NCBI RefSeq assembly: GCF_009498455.1
Contig: NZ_CP045644.1
Span: 806,001-870,000 of the forward strand
Length of the DNA stretch: 64,000 bases
Direction: 5' to 3'
Origin: Variovorax paradoxus
Lineage (GTDB): Bacteria; Pseudomonadota; Gammaproteobacteria; Burkholderiales; Burkholderiaceae_C
The notes beneath the pieces are model-generated. The model saw nothing but the letters and a program-made list of their open reading frames with translations. It made no database searches and was not told the origin of the DNA. The translations under genes were made by a program, and so were the position numbers. Positions 25,945 through 37,370 of the stretch are shown piece after piece; position 1 is the stretch's first letter, and the number at the start of each line of letters is the position of its first letter.

Positions 25945-28900
25945 GCGTCCACCGCGATGCCTTGCGCGGCCTGCGCATCAACAGGTAGGCCGCGGGAATG
26001 ACGAACATCGAAAGCAACGGCGCCGTGATCATCCCGCCCACCATCGGTGCCGCGATGCGCTGCATCACCTCTGAGCCTGTGCCTGTTCCCCACATGATCG
26101 GGAACAGGCCCGCCAAGATGACCGCCACTGTCATGGCCTTGGGGCGCACGCGCAGCACCGCGCCTTCTCGGATCGCATCCAGCAGATCGTCGGTGCTGGT
26201 CTTGCCCTCGTCGATGCGCTCGTCCCAGGCGTGCTTCAGGTACAGCAGCATGATCACGCCGAACTCCGCCGACACACCCGCGAGCGCGATGAAACCGACC
26301 GCGCCGGCGACGGACAGGTTATAGCTGAGCAGGTAGAGCAGCCAGATGCCCCCGACCAGTGCGAACGGCAGCGCCGCCATGATCAGCAGGGCTTCGTCGA
26401 AGCGCTTGAAGGTCAGGTACAGCAGCACGAAGATGATCAGCAACGTGAACGGCACCACCACCTTCAGCTTTGCCGTGGCACGCTCCAAGAACTCGAACTG
26501 TCCGGACCATGACACCGCGTAGCCCGGCGGCAGCTTCACCTCCTTCGCAACCACGCGCTGCATGTCCTGCACGGCCGAACGCAGGTCCCGACCCCGAATG
26601 TCCACGTAGACCCAGCCGGACAGCCGCGCGTTCTCGCTGCGCAACATCGGCGGCCCATCGGTGACACGGATGTCCGCCACGTCGGAGAGCACCAGTCGCG
26701 CGCCGCGCTCGGTGACGACCGGAAGAGAGCGCAGTTGCTCCAGCGAGTCGCGAATCTCGCGCGGGTAGCGCACGTTGATCGGGAAACGCTGCAGGCCTTC
26801 GACCGTCTCGCCGATGTTCTCGCCGCCCACCGCCGAGGCGATGACCGATTGCACGTCGGCGATGTTCATGCCGAACCGCGCCGCCTCGTCGCGCTTGACG
26901 TTCACGTCCACGTAGCGGCCGCCGGTGAGCCGCTCGGCCAACGCGCTCGACACGCCCGGCACGTCTTTGAGCACCCGCTCGATCTCGCCGGTGATGCGAT
27001 CGATGGTGGCCAGGTCGGTGCCCGCCACTTTCACGCCCACCGGGCTCTTGATGCCCGTGGCCAGCATGTCGATGCGGTTGCGGATCGGTGGCACCCAGAT
27101 GTTGGTCAGGCCGGGCACCTTGACGATGCGATCGAGCTCCTCGACCAGCTTGTCCTGCGTCATGCCGGCGCGCCACTGCTCGCGTGGCTTGAACTGGATG
27201 GTCGTTTCGAACATCTCGATCGGTGCCGGGTCGGTTGCGGACTCTGCGCGTCCGGCCTTGCCATAGACGCTTGCCACCTCGGGAACCGTCTTGATCAGCC
27301 GGTCGGTCTGCTGCAGCAACTCGCCGGCCTTGCCCGTCGACAAGCCCGGCAGCGCCGAGGGCATGTAGAGCAGGTCACCTTCGTCCAGGCGCGGCATGAA
27401 CTCGCCGCCGATGTGCTGCAGCGGCCACAGGCTCAGCACCAGCACGACAACGGCGCCCACCAGCGTCAGTTTGGGCCAGCGCAGCACTGCATTCAGCAAC
27501 GGCCGATAGACAGCGATGAGCAGCCGGTTCAAGGGATTGGTCTTCTCATCGGGAATCCTGCCGCGGATCAGGTAGCCCATCAGCACCGGAATCAACGTCA
27601 CCGAAAGTCCCGCTGCGGCGGCCATCGCGTAGGTCTTGGTGAAGGCCAGCGGCGAGAACATTCGCCCCTCCTGCGCTTCCAGCGTGAAGACGGGAATGAA
27701 GGACAGCGTGATGATGAGCAGCGAGAAGAACAGCGCAGGGCCCACCTCCGCCGCCGAGTCCGCGATCACCCGCCAGTGGGTTTCCCCGCGCAGCGTCTGG
27801 TCCGGGTGATCGTGCTTCCACTTCTCGATGTGCTTGTGGGCGTTCTCGATCATCACCACCGCGGCATCCACCATCGCGCCGATGGCGATAGCGATGCCGC
27901 CAAGCGACATGATGTTGGCGTTGACGCCCTGGTAGCGCATCACGATGAAAGCCGCGAGGATGCCGATCGGCAGCGAGACGATCGCGACGAACGCGGAGCG
28001 CAGGTGGAACAGGAAGACGAAGCACACCACCGCGACGACGATGAATTCCTCGAGCAGCTTGAAGCCGAGGTTGCGCACCGCGCGCTCGATCAGGTTGGAT
28101 CGGTCGTAGGTCGGCACGATTTCCACGCCCTGGGGCAGACTGGCCTGCAGTGTCTGGAGCTTTTCCTTGACCGCGGTGATGGTCTCCAGCGCGTTCTTGC
28201 CCGAGCGCATCACGATCACGCCGCCGACGGCTTCGCCTTCGCCATCGAGCTCGCCGATACCTCGGCGCATCTCCGGTCCGACCTGGATGCGCGCGACGTC
28301 GCCCAGGCGCACGGACACACCGGCGTCGGTCGTCATCAGCGGGATCTTGCGGAAATCCTCCAGGCCCTGGAGGTAGCCTGAGGCGCGTACCATGTATTCC
28401 GCCTCGCCGAGCTCGAGCACCGAGCCGCCGGTTTCCTGGTTGGCTTTCTGGATCGCCTCCACCGCCTTGGTGTGCGGAATCCGATAGGCGGCGAGCTTCT
28501 CCGGATCGAGCACGACCTGGTACTGGCGCACCATGCCACCGATCGAGGCGACCTCGGCCACGTTGGGCACAGTCTTGAGTTCGTACTTGAGGAACCAGTC
28601 CTGCAAGGCGCGCAACTGCGAGGCGTCCTGTGTGCCGCCGCGGTCGACCAGCGCGTACTGGTAGATCCAACCCACGCCAGTGGCGTCGGGCCCGAGCGAA
28701 GCCTTGGCAGCCGCCGGCAGGCGTGACTGCACTTGGTTCAGGTATTCCAGCACCCGCGAGCGCGCCCAGTACAGATCGGTGCCATCCTCAAACAGCACAT
28801 AGACGAACGAGTCACCGAAGAAGGAATAGCCTCGGACTGTCTTGGCGCCCGGCACCGACAGCATGGTGGTGGTCAGGGGGTAGGTAATCTGGTTCTCGAC

Positions 28901-29080
28901 AATGCGCGGCGCCTGGCCGGGATAGCTCGTGCGGATGATGACCTGCACGTCCGAGAGGTCGGGCAGCGCGTCCAGCGGCGTGCGCAGGACGGAATACACG
29001 CCCCAGGCGCTGAGCATCACCGTGGCCAGCAATACGAGGAAGCGATTGGCGATGGACCACCGGATGAGCTTGGCGATCAT
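25916..29080 (-). CDS. cusA: Cu(I)/Ag(I) efflux RND pump CusA
   Basis: A 1054-residue heavy-metal RND transporter with twelve membrane helices, two large periplasmic loops and the proton-relay helix [17 protein letters not shown]. The segment [18 protein letters not shown] carries the methionine that in CusA coordinates Cu(I), which argues for copper or silver over zinc or cobalt. The ATG (29080) overlaps the cusB stop by four bases; the longer opening upstream is cusB in another frame. With cusB and cusC it spans the envelope and expels periplasmic copper. Intact and full length. Confidence 0.92.
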   Translation of the reverse strand: MIAKLIRWSIANRFLVLLATVMLSAWGVYSVLRTPLDALPDLSDVQVIIRTSYPGQAPRIVENQITYPLTTTMLSVPGAKTVRGYSFFGDSFVYVLFEDGTDLYWARSRVLEYLNQVQSRLPAAAKASLGPDATGVGWIYQYALVDRGGTQDASQLRALQDWFLKYELKTVPNVAEVASIGGMVRQYQVVLDPEKLAAYRIPHTKAVEAIQKANQETGGSVLELGEAEYMVRASGYLQGLEDFRKIPLMTTDAGVSVRLGDVARIQVGPEMRRGIGELDGEGEAVGGVIVMRSGKNALETITAVKEKLQTLQASLPQGVEIVPTYDRSNLIERAVRNLGFKLLEEFIVVAVVCFVFLFHLRSAFVAIVSLPIGILAAFIVMRYQGVNANIMSLGGIAIAIGAMVDAAVVMIENAHKHIEKWKHDHPDQTLRGETHWRVIADSAAEVGPALFFSLLIITLSFIPVFTLEAQEGRMFSPLAFTKTYAMAAAAGLSVTLIPVLMGYLIRGRIPDEKTNPLNRLLIAVYRPLLNAVLRWPKLTLVGAVVVLVLSLWPLQHIGGEFMPRLDEGDLLYMPSALPGLSTGKAGELLQQTDRLIKTVPEVASVYGKAGRAESATDPAPIEMFETTIQFKPREQWRAGMTQDKLVEELDRIVKVPGLTNIWVPPIRNRIDMLATGIKSPVGVKVAGTDLATIDRITGEIERVLKDVPGVSSALAERLTGGRYVDVNVKRDEAARFGMNIADVQSVIASAVGGENIGETVEGLQRFPINVRYPREIRDSLEQLRSLPVVTERGARLVLSDVADIRVTDGPPMLRSENARLSGWVYVDIRGRDLRSAVQDMQRVVAKEVKLPPGYAVSWSGQFEFLERATAKLKVVVPFTLLIIFVLLYLTFKRFDEALLIMAALPFALVGGIWLLYLLSYNLSVAGAVGFIALAGVSAEFGVIMLLYLKHAWDERIDEGKTSTDDLLDAIREGAVLRVRPKAMTVAVILAGLFPIMWGTGTGSEVMQRIAAPMVGGMITAPLLSMFVIPAAYLLMRRPRKASRWTLGRSRRAAV

Positions 29081-30801
29081 GGCTTGCTTCCGGGGGTCGC
29101 GGGCGACACGGACGTAGCCGCGGAAGGGGCCTTGGGTTCGGCAGAGACGCCCGCCGCGGGAGCTCCCGCCAGCGGCGCCACCCGGGTGAGCTGCGGCAGG
29201 TCGTCCGTGTCGATGAAGAACTCGAAGCTCGCTCGGTCGCCGGGCTTCAGGGTGACCGGCGCACCGCCGGGCGGCAGCTTGAACTCCATGGTCATCGCGC
29301 CCCACTTCATCGTCGGAATCGGGCCGTGCGAGAAGGTCATCGCGTCCTTGGTGATGCTTTCCACCTTGCCTTCGCCCACGTGCCTTGGAGCCCCTGCGGC
29401 CGGCATGGCGGACGCGGCCGTCGCAGGCGCCGCTGTGCTGGGCGCGGCGTTCAGACGTGCCTCGACCCCCTTGAGGCTGGCCTCCGAGTCGATCAGGAAC
29501 TGCGAGGACGCCACGACACGCTGGCCGGCCTGCAGCCCGCGCTTGATCTCGGTCTGGCCGCCGGTTTCAAGGCCGATCTCGACGTCGACCGGCCGGAACC
29601 GGCCGTTGTCCTCCGCCAGCATGACAACCGCGCGCTTGCCCGTCTGGATGACGGCTTCGGTCGGGATCAGCAGCGCCTTGCCGGCGCGCGTGTCGGTGAA
29701 CTGCATCGACACGAACATGCCCGGCACCAGCCTGCCGGTTGGATTCGATAGCTCCAGGCGTGCCTTCAGGGTGCGCGTCGCCGGATTCACATCGGGAAGA
29801 ATGGCCTGCACCTTGCCGTCGAAGGTTTCGCCGGGCGCGGCAGGCGTTCTGGCCTGCACCCGGGCACCCAGTCGCAGCAGTGCCGATTGGCTCTCGGGCA
29901 CTTCGGCATTGGCCCAGACCGTGGCCAGGCCGTTGATGCGAAACAGCGTGGTACCGGCGCTGACCGTCATGCCTTCGCGCGCGGCCAGCTCCGTGACGAC
30001 ACCGCCGATGGGCGCGACCAGCGTGATGCGCGGCTGCGTGCGGCCGCTGCGAGCGACGAGTTCGATCTGCCCATCGTTCATGCCGACCTGGCGCATGCGT
30101 TGGCGTGCGCCGTCGATCAGCGAGGCCAGGTCGGTGCCGCGCATGCGCTGCACCGACAGGAACTCCTCCTGTGCCGCGATCCATTCCGGGACATAGAGCT
30201 CGGCCAGGGGCTGGCCTTTCTTCACCTGGTCGAGCGTGGCGCGCACGTTCAGGCGCTCGACATACCCGGTCGCCCGGGCCTGCACGATGACCTGGTCCCG
30301 CTCATTGAAGGCGATGCTGCCGACCGTGGTCACTTGCGGCGACACAGTGCCCTCGGACACCACAGCGGTTCGCACGCCCAGGTTCTGCTGCACGCGCGCA
30401 CTCACCGTCACGCTGTTCTGGTCGCCGTCGCCACCTACGTAGACGGGCGACATCATCATGTCCATGAAGGGCGATTTGGCCGGCTTGTCGAACCTGTTCC
30501 CCGGCACCATGGGGTCGTGGTAGTAGAGGATCTTCTTGCCGTTGGCCGGGTCGGTGTCGCCGGCCTTGAGGCCTGCGGCGATGTGGCGCCGTGTTGCGTC
30601 TTCGCCGGTTTCGTTGGGAGAGACTGCAGGCGCAGCTGTTGTGTTCGCTGACGATGTGGCCATCGACGACGTGCCCCCCGAGGTGGCGGAAGATGGTCCC
30701 AGGCTCCTGCCGCGCTGCACTCCGAAGGTGTAGGCACCGAAGGCTGCTGCCGCGAGGACCGCTGCCGCGATCAGTCCAGGAAAGAGAGGTCTTGTTTTCA
30801 T
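29077..30801 (-). CDS. cusB: Efflux adaptor CusB with C-terminal CusF-like domain
   Basis: A 574-residue membrane-fusion protein. After an N-terminal anchor (about 7-28) it has a heavy-metal-binding segment (YYHDPMVPG, about 93-101, and MDMMMSPVY), the hairpin and barrel domains of RND adaptors, and an added CusF-like domain near 475-535 ([18 protein letters not shown]). The fusion supplies the chaperone in cis, in addition to the separate CusF-like proteins. Four-base overlaps join it to cusC upstream and cusA downstream. Confidence 0.9.
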   Translation of the reverse strand: MKTRPLFPGLIAAAVLAAAAFGAYTFGVQRGRSLGPSSATSGGTSSMATSSANTTAAPAVSPNETGEDATRRHIAAGLKAGDTDPANGKKILYYHDPMVPGNRFDKPAKSPFMDMMMSPVYVGGDGDQNSVTVSARVQQNLGVRTAVVSEGTVSPQVTTVGSIAFNERDQVIVQARATGYVERLNVRATLDQVKKGQPLAELYVPEWIAAQEEFLSVQRMRGTDLASLIDGARQRMRQVGMNDGQIELVARSGRTQPRITLVAPIGGVVTELAAREGMTVSAGTTLFRINGLATVWANAEVPESQSALLRLGARVQARTPAAPGETFDGKVQAILPDVNPATRTLKARLELSNPTGRLVPGMFVSMQFTDTRAGKALLIPTEAVIQTGKRAVVMLAEDNGRFRPVDVEIGLETGGQTEIKRGLQAGQRVVASSQFLIDSEASLKGVEARLNAAPSTAAPATAASAMPAAGAPRHVGEGKVESITKDAMTFSHGPIPTMKWGAMTMEFKLPPGGAPVTLKPGDRASFEFFIDTDDLPQLTRVAPLAGAPAAGVSAEPKAPSAATSVSPATPGSKP

Positions 30802-32153
30802 TTCTGTGATTCCTTGGTCTCGCCCGCGGCCGCGGACGGGCCGGTATCGAGCACTGAATGGTTGGCGGGGATCAGGAATTCGAGCTGCGCCCAGAGCGCG
30901 GCGGTCTCCATCTCGAGGCGAAGGCGTTCCAGGCGGGTGTCGATTTCCATGCGTCGTGTCTCGAGTGCAGCGCTCAAAGTGCCCGCACCGCCTCGGTAGG
31001 CAGCCAGCACCGCTTGCGTGCGTTCGGCGGCGAGCGGGATGAGCGAGCTGTCATACAGGCCGAGCCGCTTGCGGTTGCTCTGCCATTGCTGCAACCATGA
31101 AAGCGCCTCGGCGGTGCTCTCTCGCGTCGCTTCCTCACGCTGGGCCTGCAACTGCTCGACCGCGGCCAGCTTGGCCGCGAGTTCCCGATCCTGGCGATTC
31201 TTCTGGTCCAACTGCAGCGGGATCGACAGGTTCAGCGACACCATGTTCGAGTAGGCCGGCCCCCGCTGGCTGTACATCAGTTCGACACTCCAGTCGGAGC
31301 GCTTGTTGCTTTGCGCGACGTCAGCTTCCGCGCGCGCCACCGCTTCCTGCCGTGCCATCAGCGCGATCTGGGGATGCTCGCCGATCTGGGCCTCCAGATT
31401 GCGGGCGTCCAGGCGCACGGAGCCCAGTTCGGGGAGCACCGACGAGGGAGGGGGGATGCCCGGCCCGACCCAGCGCGCCAAACGCGTCTGGGCCGTGGCG
31501 ATCTGGCGCTCCTGCGCAAGGATGCGGTCGTCCAACTGCGCCAACGCGGAGCGGGCCGTGAACACATCGGCCTGCGTGCCGCGGCCTCCGCGGTAGGCAG
31601 CGTCGGCGCCCTCGATCTGAAGGGTCAGCTCGGCACGTTGGGTTTGCAGCAGTTCCCGCATCCGCCCTTGGTAATAGAGATCAAGCCAGGCGGTCGCGGT
31701 GTCGCGCCGCAGGTTGGCCAAAGCCACAGCACGTCCTGCATCGGCGACCTCGGCTTCCCGGTCAAAGCGCGCCGCGCGGGTCTGGCGCTTGTCGGAGCGG
31801 GTGAATTCCTGCATCACGCCGATCGAGCGCATCGTCATGAAGTCGCGCGTGAGGCTGAAGCGGTCACTCCCGTTGACCGGCAGATTGCTGATACCGGCCT
31901 TGAGCACGGGATCGGGCAGTTGTCCTGCGGCCACGGCCATGGCGCGCGCGGCGCCGGCGGCCGCGTCCTGCGCGACGAGCTGCCGCGAGCGCTCCTCGGC
32001 GAGCCGCAGTGCCGCATCGAGAGAAAGCGTCTGCTGTGCATGAGCGCTCAGGCCGAGGGTGCCGGCGCACAGCGCCAACACCACAGCCCAAAGGCGAGCG
32101 GGGCGGCGGGCTGATCGCACGATCGGTGCAGCCGCAAAAGGATTGGGGAACAT
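30798..32153 (-). CDS. cusC: Outer-membrane efflux protein CusC type
   Basis: A 451-residue TolC-family protein with a signal peptide (to about residue 40, ending AHA) and the duplicated TolC repeat, with alternating helices rich in Arg, Gln and Ala. It lacks the lipobox cysteine seen in E. coli CusC. It is the outer-membrane channel for CusBA. The start ATG at 32153 is preferred to an upstream opening with no signal peptide. First gene of the leftward cusCBA operon. Confidence 0.85.
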   Translation of the reverse strand: MFPNPFAAAPIVRSARRPARLWAVVLALCAGTLGLSAHAQQTLSLDAALRLAEERSRQLVAQDAAAGAARAMAVAAGQLPDPVLKAGISNLPVNGSDRFSLTRDFMTMRSIGVMQEFTRSDKRQTRAARFDREAEVADAGRAVALANLRRDTATAWLDLYYQGRMRELLQTQRAELTLQIEGADAAYRGGRGTQADVFTARSALAQLDDRILAQERQIATAQTRLARWVGPGIPPPSSVLPELGSVRLDARNLEAQIGEHPQIALMARQEAVARAEADVAQSNKRSDWSVELMYSQRGPAYSNMVSLNLSIPLQLDQKNRQDRELAAKLAAVEQLQAQREEATRESTAEALSWLQQWQSNRKRLGLYDSSLIPLAAERTQAVLAAYRGGAGTLSAALETRRMEIDTRLERLRLEMETAALWAQLEFLIPANHSVLDTGPSAAAGETKESQK

Positions 32154-32290
32154 GGAATCTCCTGACGAACCTGCGAGTAGGTTGTCGGGCCGCTCCGGTG
32201 CACCGAGCACAGCTCGACGAACACGGCAAGGCACGACCGACGCGCCGTACCGGCCCACAACGGGCCGTCGGCGCAAAGTCGGTCAGGCGA

Positions 32291-32737
32291 TCAAGTTCGG
32301 GAGACGCAGTGCAGGATGGCGTGAGGCGGCGAGGCCGCAACCAGTGCACTCAGGGAGGTGGCCGAAGGGCGCGCAGGAGGCACCGTCTCAGGCACCCATG
32401 GGGTCAGGGCATAGATCGCCGACAGCAACACCGGCGGAACCGTCAGTGTGGATGCGTGGTCGCTTTGCTGCCCGTATTTGCAGTGCTCGGCGCACAGGTT
32501 GCCGGAAGCCGTGTCAGTCGCGCCCACCATGTCCGCACAGGGCGATCCTTGCACGGCCGAGTCACGAGAGTTGTCTGTTGCAGAGACAGCGCCTTGCGCC
32601 ATCGACATGTCAGTGGACAAGCCACCCGCCAGACCCGCGGAAAGCGCGGGGCAGGCGTAAGCGGCGATCGCCAACTGCGAGAACAGCAGCAAGCCGATCA
32701 GGCCCCGGGCCACCATCTGCACGAGTCCACGCCTCAT
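32291..32737 (-). CDS. Hypothetical exported Cys-containing protein upstream of cusC
   Basis: A 148-residue protein with an N-terminal hydrophobic segment (RGLIGLLLFSQLAIAAYAC) and a central CAEHCKYGQQSDH motif, followed by a second hydrophobic stretch and a proline-rich tail. Such small exported proteins are often found at the head of copper efflux operons, but I cannot name the family. I start at ATG 32737 rather than 15 codons earlier. It is 137 bp upstream of cusC in the same direction, so co-regulation is likely. Confidence 0.55.
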   Translation of the reverse strand: MRRGLVQMVARGLIGLLLFSQLAIAAYACPALSAGLAGGLSTDMSMAQGAVSATDNSRDSAVQGSPCADMVGATDTASGNLCAEHCKYGQQSDHASTLTVPPVLLSAIYALTPWVPETVPPARPSATSLSALVAASPPHAILHCVSRT

Positions 32738-33000
32738 CGCTGCACCTCTGGCAACACCGACACGGCCGCACGTCCAGCGCATGATGCGTTGGCGAGCCGT
32801 GTGAGGAGGGTTGCGGAAATGAGCATTGGAGAACGCGTGAAACGCTGCTGATGGAGTCCGTGCCTGGAAAGTGGTTCCGCGAATTCTAGGCCTGTTGCTC
32901 AGGAAACGGGGCGAGCCGTGGCAAGACGTGCGGCTTGCGGCGGACGACAGCGTTGTGATCGGCGCTCAATTGCCTGGCGGTCGCCCGGTGGCCAGGTCGC

Positions 33001-33450
33001 TCAGCGGCGCATGGTCGCGGGTGCGTCCGGCAGTTGGCCCTGCTGGGTGAGGCGCTCCACGGGCGTGCCGAACTCCGGCTGCTCACCGCGCAGGCGTGCG
33101 TACGCAGCTGCGGCTTGCCGATAGGCAGGGCGAGTCGTGTCCGCACCCGCTTCGCCGTTGGTGGCGGCGGCCAGACCCGAACGCATCCAGGCCAGCGTGT
33201 CCGCCTGGACCATCGCGCGGGTGTTGGAGGACACGCTCACGACGGCGCGCGGATTGCCCTCGGGATAGCCCTGGTCCATTGAGCTTTGCAGCCAGCGCTG
33301 CGTGTCCGCGGCAACGGCTGCACGGCTGGTACTCGAGGTCAGCGGCGCCGGGCGAGGATCGCCTTCGGCATAGTTGCCGGCCAGTGCGGGTCCTGCGATC
33401 GCACCGAGCAGTGCGGCCAGCGTCAGGGAGGTCCTAAGGGAAGTCTTCAT
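33001..33450 (-). CDS. DUF4148-like secreted protein
   Basis: A 149-residue protein with a signal peptide (1-24, ending ALA), followed by two similar units of the type YxEGDPRP/YPEGNPRA - (S/N)TRAxVxADTxxWxxS. This resembles the DUF4148 repeat (T/SRxxVxAEL) found in small exported proteins of Burkholderiales. The function is unknown. It is divergent from the Cys/His-rich gene at 33793 across 342 bp. Confidence 0.6.
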   Translation of the reverse strand: MKTSLRTSLTLAALLGAIAGPALAGNYAEGDPRPAPLTSSTSRAAVAADTQRWLQSSMDQGYPEGNPRAVVSVSSNTRAMVQADTLAWMRSGLAAATNGEAGADTTRPAYRQAAAAYARLRGEQPEFGTPVERLTQQGQLPDAPATMRR

Positions 33451-33768
33451 GTTCGGTCCTTTGGCGGTCAGAGGGTTGGCATTTCCGGAAATGAACAGCG
33501 CTGGGACTTGTCTTTCCGATGCGTCAACTTTAGGCTGCGGGTCCGTGGGTTACCGCACGCGCAGATTACAGTTATGTCATCTATCGGGAGCCATCCGTCG
33601 AGCTACCGCCTGCCGAGCGCGAGGGCTTGGCGAAGTTGACGCGGCGGCGCCTCGACCAAGGACAAGAACGCCGGGCTCGGCCGATCTCACGATCAAATCA
33701 GCTGTTATCTGACAGACGGCACTCTCCAGACACCAATCATTCGGGCATCAATCTGGTCGGCCCGTCGA
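33451..33768. other. Divergent intergenic region with a CopR-like half site
   Basis: No gene is seen. At 33565-33580 lies ATTAC-AGTTAT-GTCAT, which matches the CopR-type box at 48009-48032 (ATTAC, six bases, GTAAT) at nine of ten arm positions. It is placed to control the rightward copper oxidase cassette, the leftward DUF4148-like gene, or both. A short palindrome CATTTCCGGAAATG lies near 33479. Confidence 0.4.
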
Positions 33769-33792
33769 TTGGATAACCAAGGCTGCTGCAGC

Positions 33793-34176
33793 ATGTCCTG
33801 CTTTCGAGTTTTGCTTCTTTGGGCACTCACACTCGCCGTACCGTTCCAGGGGTACGCTGCAGCGTCCATGGCTTTCTGCGAGACCGAGCAGGCCGAAGCC
33901 GCCGAAACAGTTCACGTGGGTTCGCATCATCACTCGCATGCCGCCGCTTCCGATGCCGACCACCTCCAGGGGACGGACGATGAAAGCGCTGGACACCCCG
34001 ATGGCTCAGGCGTTGCACACAAATGCGGGACCTGCGGAGCCTGCCACGCGGTGGCATTGGTGGCTGATACCTCCGTAGTTCGCACTGAGCATCTGCCGGC
34101 AGCGGATCTGGCAGAGCCCCACGTGCGACCGACAACCCTCTTTCCGCTCCTCCTCGAACGCCCGCCTCGGGCCTGA
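33793..34176 (+). CDS. Cys/His-rich exported protein (CGTCGACH family, copy 1)
   Basis: A 127-residue protein with an N-terminal hydrophobic segment (LLLWALTLAVPFQGYAA), a His-rich spacer (GSHHHSHAA) and a conserved HKCGTCGACH motif, ending LLERPPRA. It is a clear paralogue of 48632-49057: the leader, the motif and the end agree. It may bind copper in the periplasm or be a sorting factor for the downstream oxidase. The opening begins at TTG 33769, but the ATG at 33793 matches the copy-2 start better. Confidence 0.6.
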   Translation: MSCFRVLLLWALTLAVPFQGYAAASMAFCETEQAEAAETVHVGSHHHSHAAASDADHLQGTDDESAGHPDGSGVAHKCGTCGACHAVALVADTSVVRTEHLPAADLAEPHVRPTTLFPLLLERPPRA

Positions 34177-34272
34177 AGAACCCGCTCGCCCTCGACATTG
34201 ACGTCGGGCGCAAGTGCTTCGTATCGCCGGTAGCCGCCCTCCCAACTCGGGAGGGGCATGACGCATCCCAGC

Positions 34273-34330
34273 CATGAAACTTCGAGGACTCCATGCCCTA
34301 TTCATCAACACGTCCAAAGAGCAAGCCCAC
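34273..34330 (+). pseudogene. Remnant of the 49172-type small gene
   Basis: The bases around ATG 34293, including the preceding CGAGGACTCCATG and the following TATTCATC, match the start of the gene at 49172 very closely. Similarity then stops, and the downstream reading frame has no resemblance. The copper cassette at 33793 therefore seems to have lost most of this gene before copA. Confidence 0.55.
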
Positions 34331-34471
34331 GCGCATGCGTACTGTTCCAAGCAGTGTTCAGTTTCGTTGCGCGCCTGAGATCCGATCACCCGATCGGCCA
34401 CGCTCAATCGGCCTGGACGCGCTCGCCGGCGCTGCTCGCTCAAGACGTCTCGAGACGAGAAGGGGCGCACC

Positions 34472-36282
34472 ATGAAGCCGACTTCAAACGGCGCCGATCG
34501 GCGCAAATTCGTGATGGGTCTGGGCTCTTTCGGGGTCTCGGTGGGTTGACATTGCCTTCTTCGTTGTCCTGGGCCGCGGCGGCAGGGCAAACCGAACTCA
34601 CGGAATTGCGTGGAACGGAGTTCGATCTCGAAATAGCGCAGACGCCCGTCAATCTCACAGGACAAGCCCGCATCGCCACGACTGTCAATGGCCAGATTCC
34701 GGCGCCGACGCTCAGATGGCGCGAGGGGGATACGGTCACGCTGCGCGTGACCAACCGACTACCGGTCGCGAGCTCGATTCACTGGCATGGCATCCTGGTC
34801 CCTGCGGCCATGGACGGCGTGCCTGGCCTGAGTTTCAACGGCATCGCACCCGGCGAAACTTTCGTCTATCGCTTCCCAGTCAAGCAGAGCGGCACTTACT
34901 GGTACCACAGTCACTCCCGATTCCAAGAGCAAACGGGTCTGTATGGGCCCATCGTGATCGACCCGCGCGATGGCCCTCGCTTCAGAACCGACCGCGAGCA
35001 TGTGGTGCTGCTTTCGGACTGGACGGATGGCGTGCCCGAAGAGATCTTCCGAAAGCTGAAGGTCATGAGCGGGTTCTTCAATTTCAACCAACCGACGGTT
35101 GGCGACTTCAAGCGAGACATCGCCCAGATGGGTATCCAAGGCGCGCTCGAAAAGCGAAAGATGTGGAACCGCATGCGCATGGTCCCAACCGACCTCGGTG
35201 ATTTGACCGGCACGGCTCAACTGCGTAGCGCCGCGCGCTATCTTCTCAATGGCAAGACCGCGGATCACAACTGGACTGGCGCGTTTCAACCCCGCGAGAA
35301 GGTGCGGATTCGGTTCATCAACGGGTCGGCAACCACCATCTTCGATGTCCGCATACCGGGACTGAAGATGACCGTCGTCGCTGCAGATGGTCAGGACGTC
35401 CATCCGGTGACGGTGGATGAATTCCGGATCTCCGTTGCCGAAACCTACGACGTGGTCGTCGAACCAACCGACGACAGGCCCTACACCCTTTTCGCTCAAT
35501 CGATCGACCGAACCAATTTCGTCCGCGGCACGCTTGCGCCTCGCGCCGGGATGCAGGCGCCGGTACCTGAGGTGGGCAAACCTCAGTGGTTGACCATGAC
35601 CGACATGATGGGCGCCATGGGCGTGATGGGGAGCATGGGCGGGTCCAAGGGCAAGGGCGAGATGGATGGAATGCAGGAGATGGAGAACATGCAAGGCATG
35701 GACCACTCGAGCATGGCCGGAATGGGGACAGAGGGTAGCGCGAAGCCCGCCATGAAACCGCCGCGCGTGCGCCACGCCCGTACGGAGTACGGGCCCGGCG
35801 TGGACATGCACGTCGACATGCCGCGTACCAACCTCGACGACCCGGGCATCAATCTGCGGGACAACGGAAGACGCGTCTTGACCTATGCCGATCTCCACAC
35901 GATCGGCGGACCGATCGACAGCCGGGAGCCTGGCCGTGACATCGAGTTGCACCTCACCGGCAACATGGAGCGATTCATGTGGTCTTTCGACGGTCAGAAG
36001 TTTTCCGAATCGAAGCCCGTGCACTTCCGTTTCGGCGAGCGGCTTCGATTGGTGCTCGTCAACGACACGATGATGAATCACCCGATTCACCTGCACGGGA
36101 TGTGGGGTGAACTGGAATCTCCCACTGGCGAGTTTCTGGCTCGCAAACACACGATCAACGTCCAGCCCGCGCAGCGCGTGACCTACCGGGTGACCGCGGA
36201 TGCGATGGGGCGTTGGGCTTATCACTGTCATATGCTGTACCACATGGAAGCAGGCATGTTTCGCGAGGTGCATGTGTCATGA
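34472..36282 (+). pseudogene. copA: Multicopper oxidase CopA with a frameshift in the signal peptide
   Basis: The Tat signal starts MKPTSNGADRRKFVMGLG (RRKF motif) at ATG 34472, but the frame ends at a TGA (34547-34549 area). The mature protein continues in another frame from LTLPSSLSWAAA. Adding one G to the GGG at 34543-34545 restores a continuous 600-residue CopA. The mature part is intact: HWHGILVP, WYHSHSRFQ, HPIHLHGMW and HCHMLYHMEAG provide all copper sites, with a Met-rich insert at about 35595-35725. CopA oxidises Cu(I) in the periplasm. It is a real defect or a base-call error in a G run. copB overlaps its stop. Confidence 0.8.
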
Positions 36283-37358
36283 ACCCGCTTCAGCTCAAAC
36301 TTGCGCGCAGCAGCATTGCAGTCGCAACCGCATCTTTTCTACTCGGCTTCACAGTTTCTGCGATTGCCCAGAGCGATGCGTCCAAGCGCATGGACGACAT
36401 GCCGGGGATGGGCGCGAACATGTCCGATCCCACGTCGAAGGGAGGTGCATCCAACAAGGTCGCGCCGACGTCACCGTCAAAAGAGCTAACCGAGAAGAAC
36501 AATCCTCGATCCACCGCAGCGCCTATGGATCTCGGACAGGTGCAGGGAATGCCCGGAATGAAAGGCGGAAGCTCCGACATGAAGGACATGCCCGGAATGA
36601 ACATGGGCTCCATGCCCGGCATGGGCCCGATGCAAGGTGGCACCCCCCCTCCCGATGCCCGCAACCCAGACGCCCATGCTGAGGGGATGCCGAAGATGGC
36701 CATGCCCGGAATGGACATGGCGGATGACGAGCGCTTCGGGCGGATCCTGGTCAACGAGTTGGAATATGCAAAGGGCAGAGATGCTCGTGGCCAGAACCTC
36801 AACGTCGAAGCCTGGTACGGGGGCGACTACAACAAGCTTTGGATCAAGGCTGAAGGTGAACGCCGCGCGGGCCGCCTTGACGCCTTTCGCACCGAAGCAC
36901 TCTGGGACCATGCCATCGCCACGTTCTGGAGCACGCAGTTGGGCTTGCGGCACGACAATGGGGGTGGCGGACGCTCGCGCAGCTGGCTGGCGTTCGGTGT
37001 GCAAGGCCTTGCTCCGTACTGGTTCGAAACCGAAGCAACAGCCTATGTGGGTTCAGGCGGCGCGCTCGCCGCACGTCTCGAACTGCGCTATGACCTCCTC
37101 CTGACGCAGAAGTGGATCCTCCAACCCAAGCTCGAAGCCAACTTTTATAGCAAGAGCGATCCGCAGCGCGGCATTGGGTCGGGACTCTCCGACATGGAAC
37201 TGGGTGTTCGTCTGCGCTACGAGGTGACGAGGCAGCTCGCTCCCTTCATCGGCGTGACTTGGTCGAAGAAGTTCGGGAACACAGCGGCTTACGCAAGACA
37301 GGCTGGCGAACGCGTTCGAGACACGCAAATCGTGGCCGGCGTGAGATTGTGGTTTTGA
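36279..37358 (+). CDS. copB: Outer-membrane copper resistance protein CopB
   Basis: A 359-residue protein with a signal peptide (1-31, ending AIA), a Met/Asp/Gly-rich copper-binding stretch (about residues 38-150, with MPGM repeats) and a C-terminal beta-barrel domain (DDERFGRILVNELEY through the final VAGVRLWF). CopB sequesters or passes copper at the outer membrane and works with CopA. The ATG overlaps the copA stop. Full length. Confidence 0.88.
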   Translation: MNPLQLKLARSSIAVATASFLLGFTVSAIAQSDASKRMDDMPGMGANMSDPTSKGGASNKVAPTSPSKELTEKNNPRSTAAPMDLGQVQGMPGMKGGSSDMKDMPGMNMGSMPGMGPMQGGTPPPDARNPDAHAEGMPKMAMPGMDMADDERFGRILVNELEYAKGRDARGQNLNVEAWYGGDYNKLWIKAEGERRAGRLDAFRTEALWDHAIATFWSTQLGLRHDNGGGGRSRSWLAFGVQGLAPYWFETEATAYVGSGGALAARLELRYDLLLTQKWILQPKLEANFYSKSDPQRGIGSGLSDMELGVRLRYEVTRQLAPFIGVTWSKKFGNTAAYARQAGERVRDTQIVAGVRLWF

Positions 37359-37370
37359 CAGGAGCATCCC

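Noticed and set aside
26735..28381. A 548-codon rightward opening opposite cusA
   Set aside because: Antisense of a strongly conserved RND pump.
33479..33495. Palindrome CATTTCCGGAAATG
   Set aside because: A single short palindrome with no T run and no second copy in the window; no regulator can be assigned.
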